Origin: Pacificoceanicola sp048553275
GTDB lineage: Bacteria; Pseudomonadota; Alphaproteobacteria; Rhodobacterales; Rhodobacteraceae
Assembly (NCBI RefSeq): GCF_048553275.1
Contig: NZ_JBLZMW010000003.1
Span: 382,415-446,414 of the forward strand
DNA: 64,000 bases
Direction of reading: 5' to 3'
Part shown: positions 36,050 through 46,976 of the stretch, piece after piece
Position numbering within the stretch: position 1 is the first letter of the stretch
Layout: each line of letters starts with the position of its first letter
The notes under the pieces: model-generated
What the model was told of the DNA's origin: nothing
Seen by the model: the letters and a program-made list of their open reading frames with translations, nothing else
Databases searched by the model: none
Translations under genes and position numbers: made by a program

Positions 36050-36825
36050 CCCCTGCGGAGATCCTCTCGACCGATCTGGCCGAGGCGGCGCAACAGCTGC
36101 GCGCCAGGGACGAACCCTTTGCCTTTGCCACCATCGTGCGCACCGCCGGCGCGACCGCCGCGAAACCCGGCGCCAAGGCGTTGCTCAGCGCCGATGGCAC
36201 CATCCTTCAGGGTTGGCTCGGGGGCGGCTGCACGCGGAGCGCGGTCAAACGCGCCGCACTTCAGGCCCTGCGTGATGGCAAACCGCAGCTTGTTTCTGTC
36301 GCCCCCGAGGATTTGCTGGCCGAACAGGGGGTCGCCGCCGGTGACATGGTGGACGGAATGCAGTTTGCCCGGAACGGCTGTCCGTCGCGCGGCACGGTCG
36401 ATATTTTCATCGAACCCTGCCTGCCGCTGCCGCAGCTTGTCGTCCTCGGCGCCTCGCCCGTGGCACAGGCACTCAGCACGCTCGCGCCGCAGTTTCAGTG
36501 GTCCGTGACAGGCTCGCCCACGCCGGGCAAACCGCACCAACAGTCCTTCGTCGTCGTGGCCACGCAGGGACAAGGCGATCTCGACGCCCTGAAGGCCGCG
36601 CTGTCGGTCCCGACCCGCTATGTCGCCTTCGTCGGCAGCCGCCGCAAATACGCCACCCTCGCCGAAAAACTCGCCGCGACCGGAATTGATCAGGCCGCGA
36701 TCGACGACGTCAAGGCACCCGCCGGGTTGGATCTGGGCGCGGTGACACCGGAGGAAATCGCCCTGTCGATCCTCGCGCAGCTTGTTCAGGCGCGGCGCGC
36801 CACCGTGAAGCAGACCGATGGCTGA
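36046..36825 (+). CDS. coxF: XdhC-family CODH maturation factor
   Basis: A 259-residue XdhC/CoxF protein: the N-terminal domain includes GWLGGGCTRSAVKRAA and the C-terminal Rossmann-like domain starts near 125 (QLVVLGASPVAQALSTL). Family members bind or insert the molybdenum cofactor and promote its sulfuration. Only one coxF is present and no coxI is seen in the window. Confidence 0.9.
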   Translation: MTPAEILSTDLAEAAQQLRARDEPFAFATIVRTAGATAAKPGAKALLSADGTILQGWLGGGCTRSAVKRAALQALRDGKPQLVSVAPEDLLAEQGVAAGDMVDGMQFARNGCPSRGTVDIFIEPCLPLPQLVVLGASPVAQALSTLAPQFQWSVTGSPTPGKPHQQSFVVVATQGQGDLDALKAALSVPTRYVAFVGSRRKYATLAEKLAATGIDQAAIDDVKAPAGLDLGAVTPEEIALSILAQLVQARRATVKQTDG

Positions 36826-36861
36826 CCTGCCGCATCCCGCTATCGCACCGAAAGAAAGCCC

Positions 36862-36963
36862 ATGAGCACATTCAAACGCATCGCCGCATCCTTGCGCCGC
36901 AAACTGGCGCTCACGCCCGACCAGGCCGAGCATCTCGCCACGATCAAATTCCCCTGTTGTTAA
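36862..36963 (+). CDS. 33-residue microprotein between coxF and coxG
   Basis: An ATG preceded by AAAGAAAG (6 bases away) opens a 33-residue frame that is basic and amphipathic at the start (TFKRIAASLRRKLAL) and ends IKFPCC. It fits tightly between coxF (36 bp) and coxG (13 bp) on the same strand. The terminal cysteine pair is striking next to genes that build a Cu-S-Mo centre; a metal or sulfur delivery role is speculation. No family is recognised. Confidence 0.55.
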   Translation: MSTFKRIAASLRRKLALTPDQAEHLATIKFPCC

Positions 36964-36976
36964 GGAAAGACATCCC

Positions 36977-37432
36977 ATGGAACTCGCAGACGAAATCCTC
37001 ATCAACGCCCCCAAGGACCGGGTCTATGCCGCGCTCAATGACCCCGAGGTCCTCAGGCAGTGCATTCCCGGATGTGAAGAGCTCATCAAACACTCCGACA
37101 CCGAACTGGAGGCCAAGGTCGTCCTGAAGGTCGGGCCGGTAAAGGCCAGGTTCAGCGGCGACGTGCAGCTCGACACCGCCGGGGCACCGGATGCGTTCTC
37201 GCTGACCGGACAGGGCAACGGCGGCGCTGCGGGACACGCCAAGGGCGGCGCGGATGTGACGCTGACCGCCGATGGGCCGGACCGCACCATCCTGAGCTAT
37301 GAGGCAAAGGCTGACATCGGTGGCAAGCTCGCGCAATTGGGCAGCCGCCTGATCCAGAGCACGGCGAAAAAGCTGGCGGCAAAGTTCTTTACATCCTTCG
37401 CCGAGGTAGTGAACGAAGAAACCGTCGCCTGA
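36977..37432 (+). CDS. coxG: SRPBCC-fold protein CoxG, short form
   Basis: A 151-residue START/SRPBCC-fold protein (ELADEILINAPKDRVYAALN...). CoxG anchors CO dehydrogenase to the membrane and is reported to bind quinones. The usual protein is about 200 residues with a C-terminal hydrophobic tail; this one ends right after the fold, so the membrane-attachment region is missing or supplied elsewhere. AAGGAAAG lies 9 bases before the ATG. Confidence 0.88.
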   Translation: MELADEILINAPKDRVYAALNDPEVLRQCIPGCEELIKHSDTELEAKVVLKVGPVKARFSGDVQLDTAGAPDAFSLTGQGNGGAAGHAKGGADVTLTADGPDRTILSYEAKADIGGKLAQLGSRLIQSTAKKLAAKFFTSFAEVVNEETVA

Positions 37433-37440
37433 GGCGGGCC

Positions 37441-37479
37441 GGGTTGGGCGCGGCGATCGCTGCGCCCAACCCTCTTTCT
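37441..37479 (+). terminator. Terminator of the cox operon
   Basis: GGGTTGGGCGC (37441-37451) pairs perfectly with GCGCCCAACCC (37462-37472), followed by TCTTTCT. It starts 9 bp after coxG and just before the end of the convergent dioxygenase gene. Confidence 0.8.
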
Positions 37480-38302
37480 ACGCCGCGTGAAAGACGAATG
37501 AGCGCATGGAAATCGAGCCAAGATCGATCTGATCGGTCATGACCGTCAGCGCGTCTTTCCCGTCCGAGGCACCCGCAATGGTCAACGCCGGGATATAGTG
37601 GTCCACCGAGGGATGCGCCATGCTCAGGAGCGTCCCGAGGCCCGCACGGTCCGACAGCGCCCCGAAGTCCCGCGCCATAAGCCTCTGTGCAAACATCGCA
37701 TCGAACTCCAGCGCGAAATCCTGCGGATCGCCGTCTTGGCGCGCGGTCCGCAGGTTGTGCACCACGTTGCCGGAGCCGAGGATCAGAACCCCACGGTCGC
37801 GCAATTGCGAGAGCACCCGGCCGACCTCGACATGGGCGGCGAGATCCTGTGTCATGTCGATGGAGACCTGGAACACCGGCACATCCGCCTCTGGATAGAG
37901 GAACTTCAGAACCGACCAGGCCCCGTGATCGAGCCCCCATGTGTCATCTTCCGCGCCGTGATGGCTGGCCAACAGGCTCGCCACGTCACGCGCCAGCGCC
38001 GGCGCGCCGGGGGCCGGATAGCGTTGCGCGAAGAGGGCCTCCGGGAATCCGTAGAAATCGTGGATGGTGCGCGGCATGGCCGAGACATCAACAAGCGTTG
38101 TGCCCTTGGTCATCCAGTGCGCCGAGACCACGAGGATGGCCTGCGGACGCGGCAGGCTCCGGCCAAGCGCACGCCACGCCCGGCTGAAGATCGTGTCTTC
38201 GATGGCATTCATCGGGCTGCCATGGCCGAGAAAGACCACGGGCATCCGGTCGCTGGCGGACAGGCTGTCGCGCAGGCGGCGCAGGCGGTCGGCGGTGCTC
38301 AT
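37478..38302 (-). CDS. ygiD: LigB-type extradiol dioxygenase (4,5-DOPA dioxygenase-like)
   Basis: A 274-residue protein of the class III extradiol dioxygenase family. Metal-binding histidines are visible in VVFLGHGSPMNA and in VVSAHWMTKGTT, with LGSGNVVHNLR in the C-terminal half. Homologues include YgiD and plant 4,5-DOPA dioxygenase; the natural substrate here is unknown. The frame is open upstream, but AGGAGA six bases before the ATG at 38302 marks the start. The gene is divergent from a LysR regulator, which probably controls it. Confidence 0.85.
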   Translation of the reverse strand: MSTADRLRRLRDSLSASDRMPVVFLGHGSPMNAIEDTIFSRAWRALGRSLPRPQAILVVSAHWMTKGTTLVDVSAMPRTIHDFYGFPEALFAQRYPAPGAPALARDVASLLASHHGAEDDTWGLDHGAWSVLKFLYPEADVPVFQVSIDMTQDLAAHVEVGRVLSQLRDRGVLILGSGNVVHNLRTARQDGDPQDFALEFDAMFAQRLMARDFGALSDRAGLGTLLSMAHPSVDHYIPALTIAGASDGKDALTVMTDQIDLGSISMRSFVFHAA

Positions 38303-38429
38303 GAGGGTCTCCTGTTCTACCGGGTGCAGTCCCAGTGTCTTGCGATCACACAGAGGATAGGGCTTGCGCATCATGCACGAAATGACGATTTTATTGACTT
38401 AATATCCACACTATATTCGCAATCACGTC

Positions 38430-39329
38430 ATGGACCGCCTCGATCAACTCAAAGCCTTTGTCGCGACCGCGCAGTCCGGCTCGTTCACGGCGGCCGCGAA
38501 CCAGCTTGGCGTTTCAAATCGCCTGACGTCGAAATACGTGGCGGAGCTTGAATCCCACCTCGGCGTGCGGCTGCTTCAGCGCACCACGCGGCGCGTCGGG
38601 CTGACACCGGCCGGGGACGCGCTGCTGGCGCGGGCACCGATGCTCATCGAAGAGCTGGATGCGCTGTTCACAGAGGTCGCCGACGACGGCTCGCGCGGCC
38701 TGTCCGGCCCGATCCGCGTCTCCGCGCCAGCAACCTTTGGCGAGGCCTATGTCGCCGGGATGCTTGGCCGCTTTGCCAACGAGCATCCCGCTGTCAGCCT
38801 CGATCTGCGGCTCAGTGATCGCCATGTCGATCTTGCCTCCGACGGAATCGACATCGCCTTCCGCATCGGCCCGCTCGATACGTTGTCCCTGAAGGCGCGC
38901 AAACTCGGCAGCCTGCCCGCGATCGTCGTGGCAAGCCCCGACTATATCGCGCGTCACGGCCTGCCGGAAAACCCGGCGGCGCTCGGCGATCACCAGTGCA
39001 TTCTCGATACCAACCGCCGCCTGCCCCGGCGCTGGACCTTTCACCGCGACGGCACCGAATTCGACGTTCAGGTCGCTGGGCAGATCTCGGTCAATTCCGC
39101 GCGCGCGGCCAGCGATCTGGCGGCGACGGGGGTCGGCATTGCAAACATTCCGCGTTTCGCCGCGCAGGCCCCCCTGTCGAGCGGACAACTTGTTCCCGTC
39201 CTGCGTGATTATGAGAGTGAAAGGCGCGCGCTCAACGCGGTCTACCTCGAAGGGCGCGCCCTGCCCCGCAAGATCCGCGCCCTGATCGACTTTGCGGTGA
39301 CGGACGTGGGCCGCTCCGGGCTGCTCTGA
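38430..39329 (+). CDS. LysR-family transcriptional regulator
   Basis: A 299-residue LysR regulator: N-terminal winged helix (1-60; MDRLDQLKAFVATAQSGSF), then an effector domain (about 90-290) with SLDLRLSDRHVDLASDGID. The 127-bp AT-rich gap to the divergent ygiD gene (including TTATTGACTTAATATC-like sequence) is the natural promoter-operator. Regulation of ygiD is inferred from this arrangement only. Confidence 0.9.
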   Translation: MDRLDQLKAFVATAQSGSFTAAANQLGVSNRLTSKYVAELESHLGVRLLQRTTRRVGLTPAGDALLARAPMLIEELDALFTEVADDGSRGLSGPIRVSAPATFGEAYVAGMLGRFANEHPAVSLDLRLSDRHVDLASDGIDIAFRIGPLDTLSLKARKLGSLPAIVVASPDYIARHGLPENPAALGDHQCILDTNRRLPRRWTFHRDGTEFDVQVAGQISVNSARAASDLAATGVGIANIPRFAAQAPLSSGQLVPVLRDYESERRALNAVYLEGRALPRKIRALIDFAVTDVGRSGLL

Positions 39330-39406
39330 GCCAGGGCCACACCCGCGTTTTGAGATTTCTGCGACTCATGTTATCTTCGAATCTTTCAACAGGAGGAAGA
39401 TCACGT

Positions 39407-39565
39407 ATGACGTTCAAGACTCTTCTTGCAGCCGCCGCATTGGTTGTTGCTCCGACGGTTGCGGCTTTCGCCGCGTGCTCGGGCCATTCGGAACAGGCGA
39501 TGACCTGCGCCGACGGCTCCGTTTACGACAGCACCACACGCAGCTGCACGGTCGTTTCCGGCTGA
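39407..39565 (+). CDS. Small secreted cysteine protein (52 aa)
   Basis: AGGAGGAAGA precedes the ATG at 39407. A signal peptide (TFKTLLAAAALVVAPTVAAF, cleavage near AFA) leaves a mature peptide of about 30 residues, ACSGHSEQAMTCADGS then VYDSTTRSCTVVSG, with three cysteines. The spacing C-x9-C-x12-C is vaguely like a minimal chitin-binding fold. Short relatives occur in Roseobacter genomes, as I recall, without known function. A GC hairpin (GGGGCCG/CGGCCTC, near 39569-39590) follows. Confidence 0.65.
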   Translation: MTFKTLLAAAALVVAPTVAAFAACSGHSEQAMTCADGSVYDSTTRSCTVVSG

Positions 39566-39800
39566 TTTCAGGGGCCGCCGTCGCGCGGCCTCTCACAGGT
39601 TTCCTGCGCCTGGGGTCAGACTGCCGGGGCATAAAGGCATTGTCCAATGGCTCATTCGGCGCGCCTTGAAACGGACGCCCGGCGGCAGGTCCGGGTTTCT
39701 ACAATTGACGACAAGTTTAGCCGTAGATTTAACACCTCGGAAACTCTGATGCGGTAACGCTTTTCCTGTACTTGGATCAGCTTGACCGTCGGAGTTCCAA

Positions 39801-40859
39801 ATGTCCCAAATGCCCGCCCTTGCCCTGCCCGGACCCGGTTCCAACCGCGGCCGTGGAGGTCTGACCCGTCGGGCAAAAGCCGCGATCATCGTGCAATTCC
39901 TGCTGAACGAGGGCACTGACATTCCGCTGGCGTCGCTCCCGGACGAGCACCAGACCGAGCTGACGATTCTGCTCGGCAATATGCGCTATATCGACCGCGA
40001 AACGCTGAATGCGGTCGTGCAGGAATTCGCCGACGAGCTGGAGCGCATCGGCCTGTCCTTTCCCGGTGATATGGCGGGCGCGCTCAATGCGCTGGATGGG
40101 AAGATCAACCCGCGCACCGCGCTGCGCCTGCGCAAGGAAGCCGGCGTGCGCCAGACCGGCGATCCATGGGAGCGCATCAACAAACTGCCGATCGAACGGA
40201 TTCAGGAGCTGGTGATTGGCGAAAGCACCGAAATCGCCGCCGTCATGCTCTCGAAGATCGACGTATCCAAGGCCGCGCAGGTGCTCGCGGGGCTGCCCGG
40301 AGACAAGGCCCGCCGCATAAGCTATGCGGTCTCCATGACAACCGGCGTCACGCCCGATGCGGTGGACCGAATTGGCCTGTCGCTGGCTGCGCAAATCGAC
40401 GCAGAGCCGCCTCGCGCCTTTGAAGCCAAGCCCAACGAACGACTCGGCGCGATCCTGAACTACTCAAACAGCGCCATCCGCGATGAACTGCTGGACGGGC
40501 TGGAGCAGGAAGACGCTGAATTTGCGGAAGCGGTGCGCCGCTCCATTTTCACTTTCGCGAACATCCCGGAACGACTCAACGCCATCGACGTTCCCAAGGT
40601 TACCCGGGACGTGGACCCCGATTTGCTGGCCACGGCGATCGCAGCCGCCGAAAGCGAGGAGGAGCGTCTCACCGCCGACTTCCTGCTCAGCAACATGTCC
40701 AAACGCATGGCCGAGAACATCCGCGAGGAGGCCGAGGCCAAGGGCACGGTCAAGCCCAAGGTCGGGGAAAAGGCCATGTCCGGGATTATTTCGGCGATCC
40801 GCGATCTCGTCAACGTCGGAGAGATCGAATTGCTCAGCCCCGAGGATGCCGACGACTGA
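39801..40859 (+). CDS. fliG: Flagellar motor switch protein FliG
   Basis: A 352-residue FliG: N-terminal domain (about 20-120), middle domain (about 130-215) and C-terminal torque-helix domain (about 215-335; RSIFTFANIPERL, then VDPDLLATAIAAAESEEE). It joins the MS ring to the switch complex and meets the stator. It stands alone, without flagellar neighbours; fliM is 12 kb away on the other strand. GGAG lies about 8 bases before the ATG. Confidence 0.9.
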   Translation: MSQMPALALPGPGSNRGRGGLTRRAKAAIIVQFLLNEGTDIPLASLPDEHQTELTILLGNMRYIDRETLNAVVQEFADELERIGLSFPGDMAGALNALDGKINPRTALRLRKEAGVRQTGDPWERINKLPIERIQELVIGESTEIAAVMLSKIDVSKAAQVLAGLPGDKARRISYAVSMTTGVTPDAVDRIGLSLAAQIDAEPPRAFEAKPNERLGAILNYSNSAIRDELLDGLEQEDAEFAEAVRRSIFTFANIPERLNAIDVPKVTRDVDPDLLATAIAAAESEEERLTADFLLSNMSKRMAENIREEAEAKGTVKPKVGEKAMSGIISAIRDLVNVGEIELLSPEDADD

Positions 40860-40875
40860 GCCCGACAGCAGGATC

Positions 40876-40898
40876 GGAGCGCGCATGCCGCGCGCTCC
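40876..40898 (+). terminator. Hairpin after fliG
   Basis: GGAGCGCGC pairs with GCGCGCTCC over a 5-base loop, 16 bp after the fliG stop. There is no T tract, so this is a possible terminator or 3' stabiliser. Confidence 0.45.
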
Positions 40899-40922
40899 CA
40901 TGAACGACCCCCCAGCCCTGGA

Positions 40923-41051
40923 TCAAAGCTCGCAGCTGTGGGTGGCGACCGCGTCTCCGGTGCACGGGGTTTTCTGATCGGCACCCGCCGACGCGCCATA
41001 GACCGCGAGAAGCGCCAGCGCCATGGCCTGAATAATGGTAATTGCTTTCAT
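40923..41051 (-). CDS. Small secreted cysteine protein (42 aa)
   Basis: The minus strand encodes a signal peptide (MKAITIIQAMALALLAVYGA, cleavage near SAGA) followed by a mature tail of about 18 residues, DQKTPCTGDAVATHSCEL, with two cysteines ten residues apart. The ribosome site is weak (GGCAGGCAG). It is too short for most gene finders. It resembles in style the other tiny secreted protein on the far side of fliG, but alignment is too short to claim homology. Confidence 0.45.
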   Translation of the reverse strand: MKAITIIQAMALALLAVYGASAGADQKTPCTGDAVATHSCEL

Positions 41052-41308
41052 CGAACTGCCTGCCATCTTTTCTTGTCTCTGTCAGATGTGCCCCTGCGCT
41101 TTGAATTAAAGGCCAACACCCCTGACGCGAAGACGGTAAATCAATCGAAAGTCTAAACATTAAGCTAAGTCACGCCGAGCGTTGACGGTTTTGGCGAAAT
41201 TGCGCCACTGCACAAAAACGTGCACCAAACGCCGACAGATCAACAGTAGCCTTCTGCGGCGCCTCGGTCAGGTCCGGTATTCCTTGCCGGTTCGGGATCG
41301 GGACAAGC
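41052..41308. other. Intergenic region without a recognised gene
   Basis: This stretch between the tiny secreted protein and the aconitase terminator is more AT-rich than its surroundings (around 41100-41170), which suits the promoter of the minus-strand small gene. I see no conserved RNA or repeat in it. Confidence 0.4.
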
Positions 41309-41338
41309 AAAAACCCCCGGCATCGCTGCCGGGGGTTT
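41309..41338 (-). terminator. Terminator of aconitase
   Basis: On the minus strand AAACCCCCGGCA pairs with TGCCGGGGGTTT over a 4-base loop and is followed by more T residues. It lies 27 bp after the acnA stop. In the plus direction the arm runs into GTTTGTTTC, so it may act both ways. Confidence 0.9.
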
Positions 41339-41364
41339 GTTTCATTCAGCCAGGTGCGGCGGTG

Positions 41365-44139
<2,775 letters not shown>

Positions 44140-44345
44140 GGATACCTCCGGATGCTGTGACGAACAGTAAAACTTGGGCGCTACATGCCCTATGGGATAT
44201 GCGCGATCAAGGGGGATGCGTCAATTTGTATGCCATTGTACACAGTTTTGCGATGGATGTGCACGGTCTCTCTCGAATGATTGATTGGTTATTTCAGGAC
44301 GGCTCGCCTAAACACGACAGGCAACAGGAATATTGCAGGAAATCC

Positions 44346-45065
44346 ATGCTCGCTCAGTCAATACGAACCGCCGCCTTCGGGGCTCTGCTTGCTATTCAGG
44401 CACCCTTTGCCGCAATGGCGCAGGATCCAGCGATACACCATCCGGTGGTTGTTGAGCTCTACACCTCCCAGGGGTGCTCGTCCTGTCCGCCGGCGGACGC
44501 GCTTCTGGCGGAACTGTCCGAGCGGGACGACGTGATCCCCTTGGCGATGCACGTGGATTACTGGGATTACATCGGCTGGAAAGACCGCTTTGCCGTGCCC
44601 GCCTTTACCACGCGTCAGAAGGGCTATGCCCATGCGCAGGGCGAGAAGATGATCTACACCCCGCAGGTCGTCGTGAACGGACGCGAGGATGCGGTCGGCT
44701 CGCGCCCGATGAAAGTCGTGGACCTGATCCGCAAGCACGCCGCCCAGGGCACGCCGGTTCAACTGACCCTGACGCGGAGCGGCTCCGAGCTGCTGATCTC
44801 GGTGCGCTCCTCCGGGCAGCTGCGCCCCTGCGATGTGCACCTCGTCCGCTACATGCCGGAGCGCGAGGTGAACATCCTGCGCGGCGAGAATGCCGGACAC
44901 AGCTTCACCTATACCAATATCGTCAATGACTGGCAGGTCGTCGGCACGGTGCAGGACGACGGAAGCTTTGAAAAGCGGGTGACCATCGAGGGCGACAACC
45001 CGGTTGTCGTGCTGGTGCAGGAACAGCGTTACGGGCCGATCTTGGCAGCGGCCCGCTTGCGGTGA
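44346..45065 (+). CDS. DUF1223 secreted thioredoxin-like protein
   Basis: A 239-residue protein with a signal peptide (about 1-26, ending AAMAQ). The DUF1223 motif VVELYTSQGCSSCPPAD follows, with a CxxC pair at Cys44 and Cys47. Such proteins are periplasmic and of unknown function, probably redox-related. The frame is open from 44157, but the ATG at 44346 after CAGGAAA starts the signal peptide. The last 37 bases overlap the 3' end of the convergent acyltransferase gene. Confidence 0.85.
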   Translation: MLAQSIRTAAFGALLAIQAPFAAMAQDPAIHHPVVVELYTSQGCSSCPPADALLAELSERDDVIPLAMHVDYWDYIGWKDRFAVPAFTTRQKGYAHAQGEKMIYTPQVVVNGREDAVGSRPMKVVDLIRKHAAQGTPVQLTLTRSGSELLISVRSSGQLRPCDVHLVRYMPEREVNILRGENAGHSFTYTNIVNDWQVVGTVQDDGSFEKRVTIEGDNPVVVLVQEQRYGPILAAARLR

Positions 45066-45976
45066 TGTTTCATCTGGCGCTTGGGCTTCCAGCGGCGGTG
45101 AATCCAGAACCATTGCCCCGGGTCCGCTTCGATCCGCGCCTCCAGCCGCCGCGTCACCTCTTTCATCATCTCGACCGGATCGCCGTGCGCCACCGGTGCT
45201 TCGAACACCGCTTCAAAGCCAAGCCCATCGAGCCGCCGCACCCCGAAGAACGGCACCAACAGCGCGTTTGAACGCAGCGCGATCTCAGCCGCAGACGTCA
45301 ATGTCGGCGCGGGCTGTCCCATGAAATCGAAGACGGTGCCTTTGCTGTCGAACACATCGAACAGCAGCACCCCCATGCCGCCCTCCTTGATATGCTTGAT
45401 CAGCCCCATGGTCCCGCGCCGACCCTGTTCAAAGACCGGGTCGCTCAGCTCATGCATGTTGGCGGCGTAATGGGCGTTGAAAAACGGATTGGCCATGGGC
45501 CGGTAAAGCCCGCCGATCTGATATCCGCGCGCCACCAGCGCCGCGCGCGGCGCTTCGTGGTTGCCGTAATGGCCGGTGACGAAGAGAACCGGACGGCCCT
45601 CGGCACGGGCCTGTTCGATCTCGGGAAGCCCCGCCCCCGTCAGCTCTGCCGATGCCATGCGCGCCAGAAGGCCGGGCACGTCGTAGTTTTCGATGGTGGT
45701 GCGCCCCGCATTGTTTGCCACGGCCCGCGCGATACGGCGGCGTTCGGCCTCCGGCATGTCGGGCCAGACATGGGCCAGGTTGGCCATGGCCCGATCCTGC
45801 CAGCCCGCCAGCGGCGCAACCAGCCGCGCCATGACACCGCCCATCAGCGGCACACGCCAGCGCCATGGCAGCAGCAGCATCGCGCGGATCAGCCCACGGA
45901 TCAGCCGATCCGTCAGCCAGTCCCCCGCGCCGCCGCGCGTCCGCTGTTTCGCTTGCTTGTCTGTCGTCTCGGCCAA
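45029..45976 (-). CDS. LpxL/HtrB-like lipid A acyltransferase
   Basis: About 315 residues. The lysophospholipid acyltransferase motif HX4E appears in VLFVTGHYGNHEAPRAAL, and the N-terminal region (GDWLTDRLIRGLIRAMLLLP) is the usual membrane anchor. It would add a secondary acyl chain to lipid A on the inner membrane. No ATG precedes the anchor; the best start is TTG at 45976 with GGGGCGGA upstream, and a longer TTG frame reaches 46117. Its 3' end overlaps the DUF1223 gene tail to tail. Confidence 0.8.
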   Translation of the reverse strand: MAETTDKQAKQRTRGGAGDWLTDRLIRGLIRAMLLLPWRWRVPLMGGVMARLVAPLAGWQDRAMANLAHVWPDMPEAERRRIARAVANNAGRTTIENYDVPGLLARMASAELTGAGLPEIEQARAEGRPVLFVTGHYGNHEAPRAALVARGYQIGGLYRPMANPFFNAHYAANMHELSDPVFEQGRRGTMGLIKHIKEGGMGVLLFDVFDSKGTVFDFMGQPAPTLTSAAEIALRSNALLVPFFGVRRLDGLGFEAVFEAPVAHGDPVEMMKEVTRRLEARIEADPGQWFWIHRRWKPKRQMKHHRKRAAAKIGP

Positions 45977-46345
45977 ACCGTCCGCCCCGGCGCTGTTTGC
46001 CCCGTCATACGGCCCGCCGCCGTTCCGGACAAGCCAAGTCAGCGTTCCGCCGCTCAACCCGCATGATCCCTGCACCACCGCCCGCCACGGCAGTCTGTGC
46101 CGGACGGGGTTCGCCAAATCTTTAATGTCGCTTGCCTGAAAATGGCGGCCGCCAGTCGCGGATCTTCAAGGCCGGGGCGTCACACCCGGCGCTGTTCGCC
46201 TGATCAGACCGAACATCCCCGAAGGGCTGCCGCGCGAAACCGCAGGGGTCACGCGCGAAACGATCCATTTGTCTTCAGTGGTACCGGGGGCCATCCTGAA
46301 ACCGGGCGGTATACAAAACCCTGCACCACCGTCCGCATAAGGCGA
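45977..46345. other. Intergenic region upstream of the acyltransferase gene
   Basis: About 370 bp between the proposed TTG start and the gapR stop. The minus frame stays open to 46117, so part of it may code if the longer start is used. Otherwise I see no RNA gene, repeat or clear terminator. Confidence 0.35.
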
Positions 46346-46603
46346 TCAGGCCATCCCGAGCGCGGCCTTGTACATCTCCAGCACCGCCTCTTCCTCTGCG
46401 ATGTCATCGGCAGTGCGCTTGCGCAGCGCGATGACCTTGCGGATCACCTTGGTGTCGTAGCCACGGGCCTTGGCCTCGGCCATGACCTCTTTTTGCTGCT
46501 CGGCGACCTCTTTCTTTTCTTCTTCGAGCCGCTCGAAGCGTTCGATGAACTGACGCAGCTCGCCTGCCGCGATGCCATAGCTGTTGCTGGATTCGTCCTG
46601 CAT
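46346..46603 (-). CDS. gapR: DUF2312 nucleoid protein (GapR-like)
   Basis: An 85-residue, mostly coiled-coil protein (ELRQFIERFERLEEEKKEV, then VMAEAKARGYDTKVIRKVI). Caulobacter GapR is an essential DUF2312 protein that clamps overtwisted DNA and aids topoisomerases. Length and sequence agree closely with that family. The ATG at 46603 is preceded by AGGAGA seven bases away; an upstream in-frame ATG lacks one. Confidence 0.88.
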   Translation of the reverse strand: MQDESSNSYGIAAGELRQFIERFERLEEEKKEVAEQQKEVMAEAKARGYDTKVIRKVIALRKRTADDIAEEEAVLEMYKAALGMA

Positions 46604-46746
46604 AACGCTTTCTCCTGCCAAAATGGGCCTCAATCCGAAGTCAGATACAAGCGCGCGCCCGCGCCATCAAGCCTCCATCACGCCGCGCCGCACTTGTCAG
46701 CGCCGCCGCGCTGCTTTACGGCGGCGCCAGACCGAACACGGGGGCG

Positions 46747-46968
46747 ATGGACATGGAACTGCTGATCTGGATCGGGGCGCTGATCACCGTCGCCGGGCTG
46801 GCCGGGCTGATCTGGTGCATCCTGCGCGTGGCCAGGGCGCGCCGCGCCGGTCTCGACGATGAGGCACTGCGCGAGGTCGTGCGCAAGACCGTCACGCTGA
46901 ACATGGCGGCGCTCTTTGGCTCCGTGATCGGGCTGATGATGGTGATCCTCGGCGTTTTCCTCGCCTGA
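46747..46968 (+). CDS. Small two-segment membrane protein (73 aa)
   Basis: Two hydrophobic segments (about 4-26, LLIWIGALITVAGLAGLIWC, and 50-72) flank a charged loop (ARARRAGLDDEALREVVRK). The ATG at 46747 or the one at 46753 could start it; the ribosome site is poor. Similar small proteins are common as hypotheticals in Rhodobacteraceae. Its stop is 8 bp from the end of the convergent FadJ-like gene. Confidence 0.65.
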   Translation: MDMELLIWIGALITVAGLAGLIWCILRVARARRAGLDDEALREVVRKTVTLNMAALFGSVIGLMMVILGVFLA

Positions 46969-46976
46969 CAGGGGGA

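Noticed and set aside
39590..39800. Possible small RNA between the secreted protein and fliG
   Set aside because: Only a weak GC hairpin without a T tract and a promoter-like AT stretch were seen; this is not enough to call an RNA gene.
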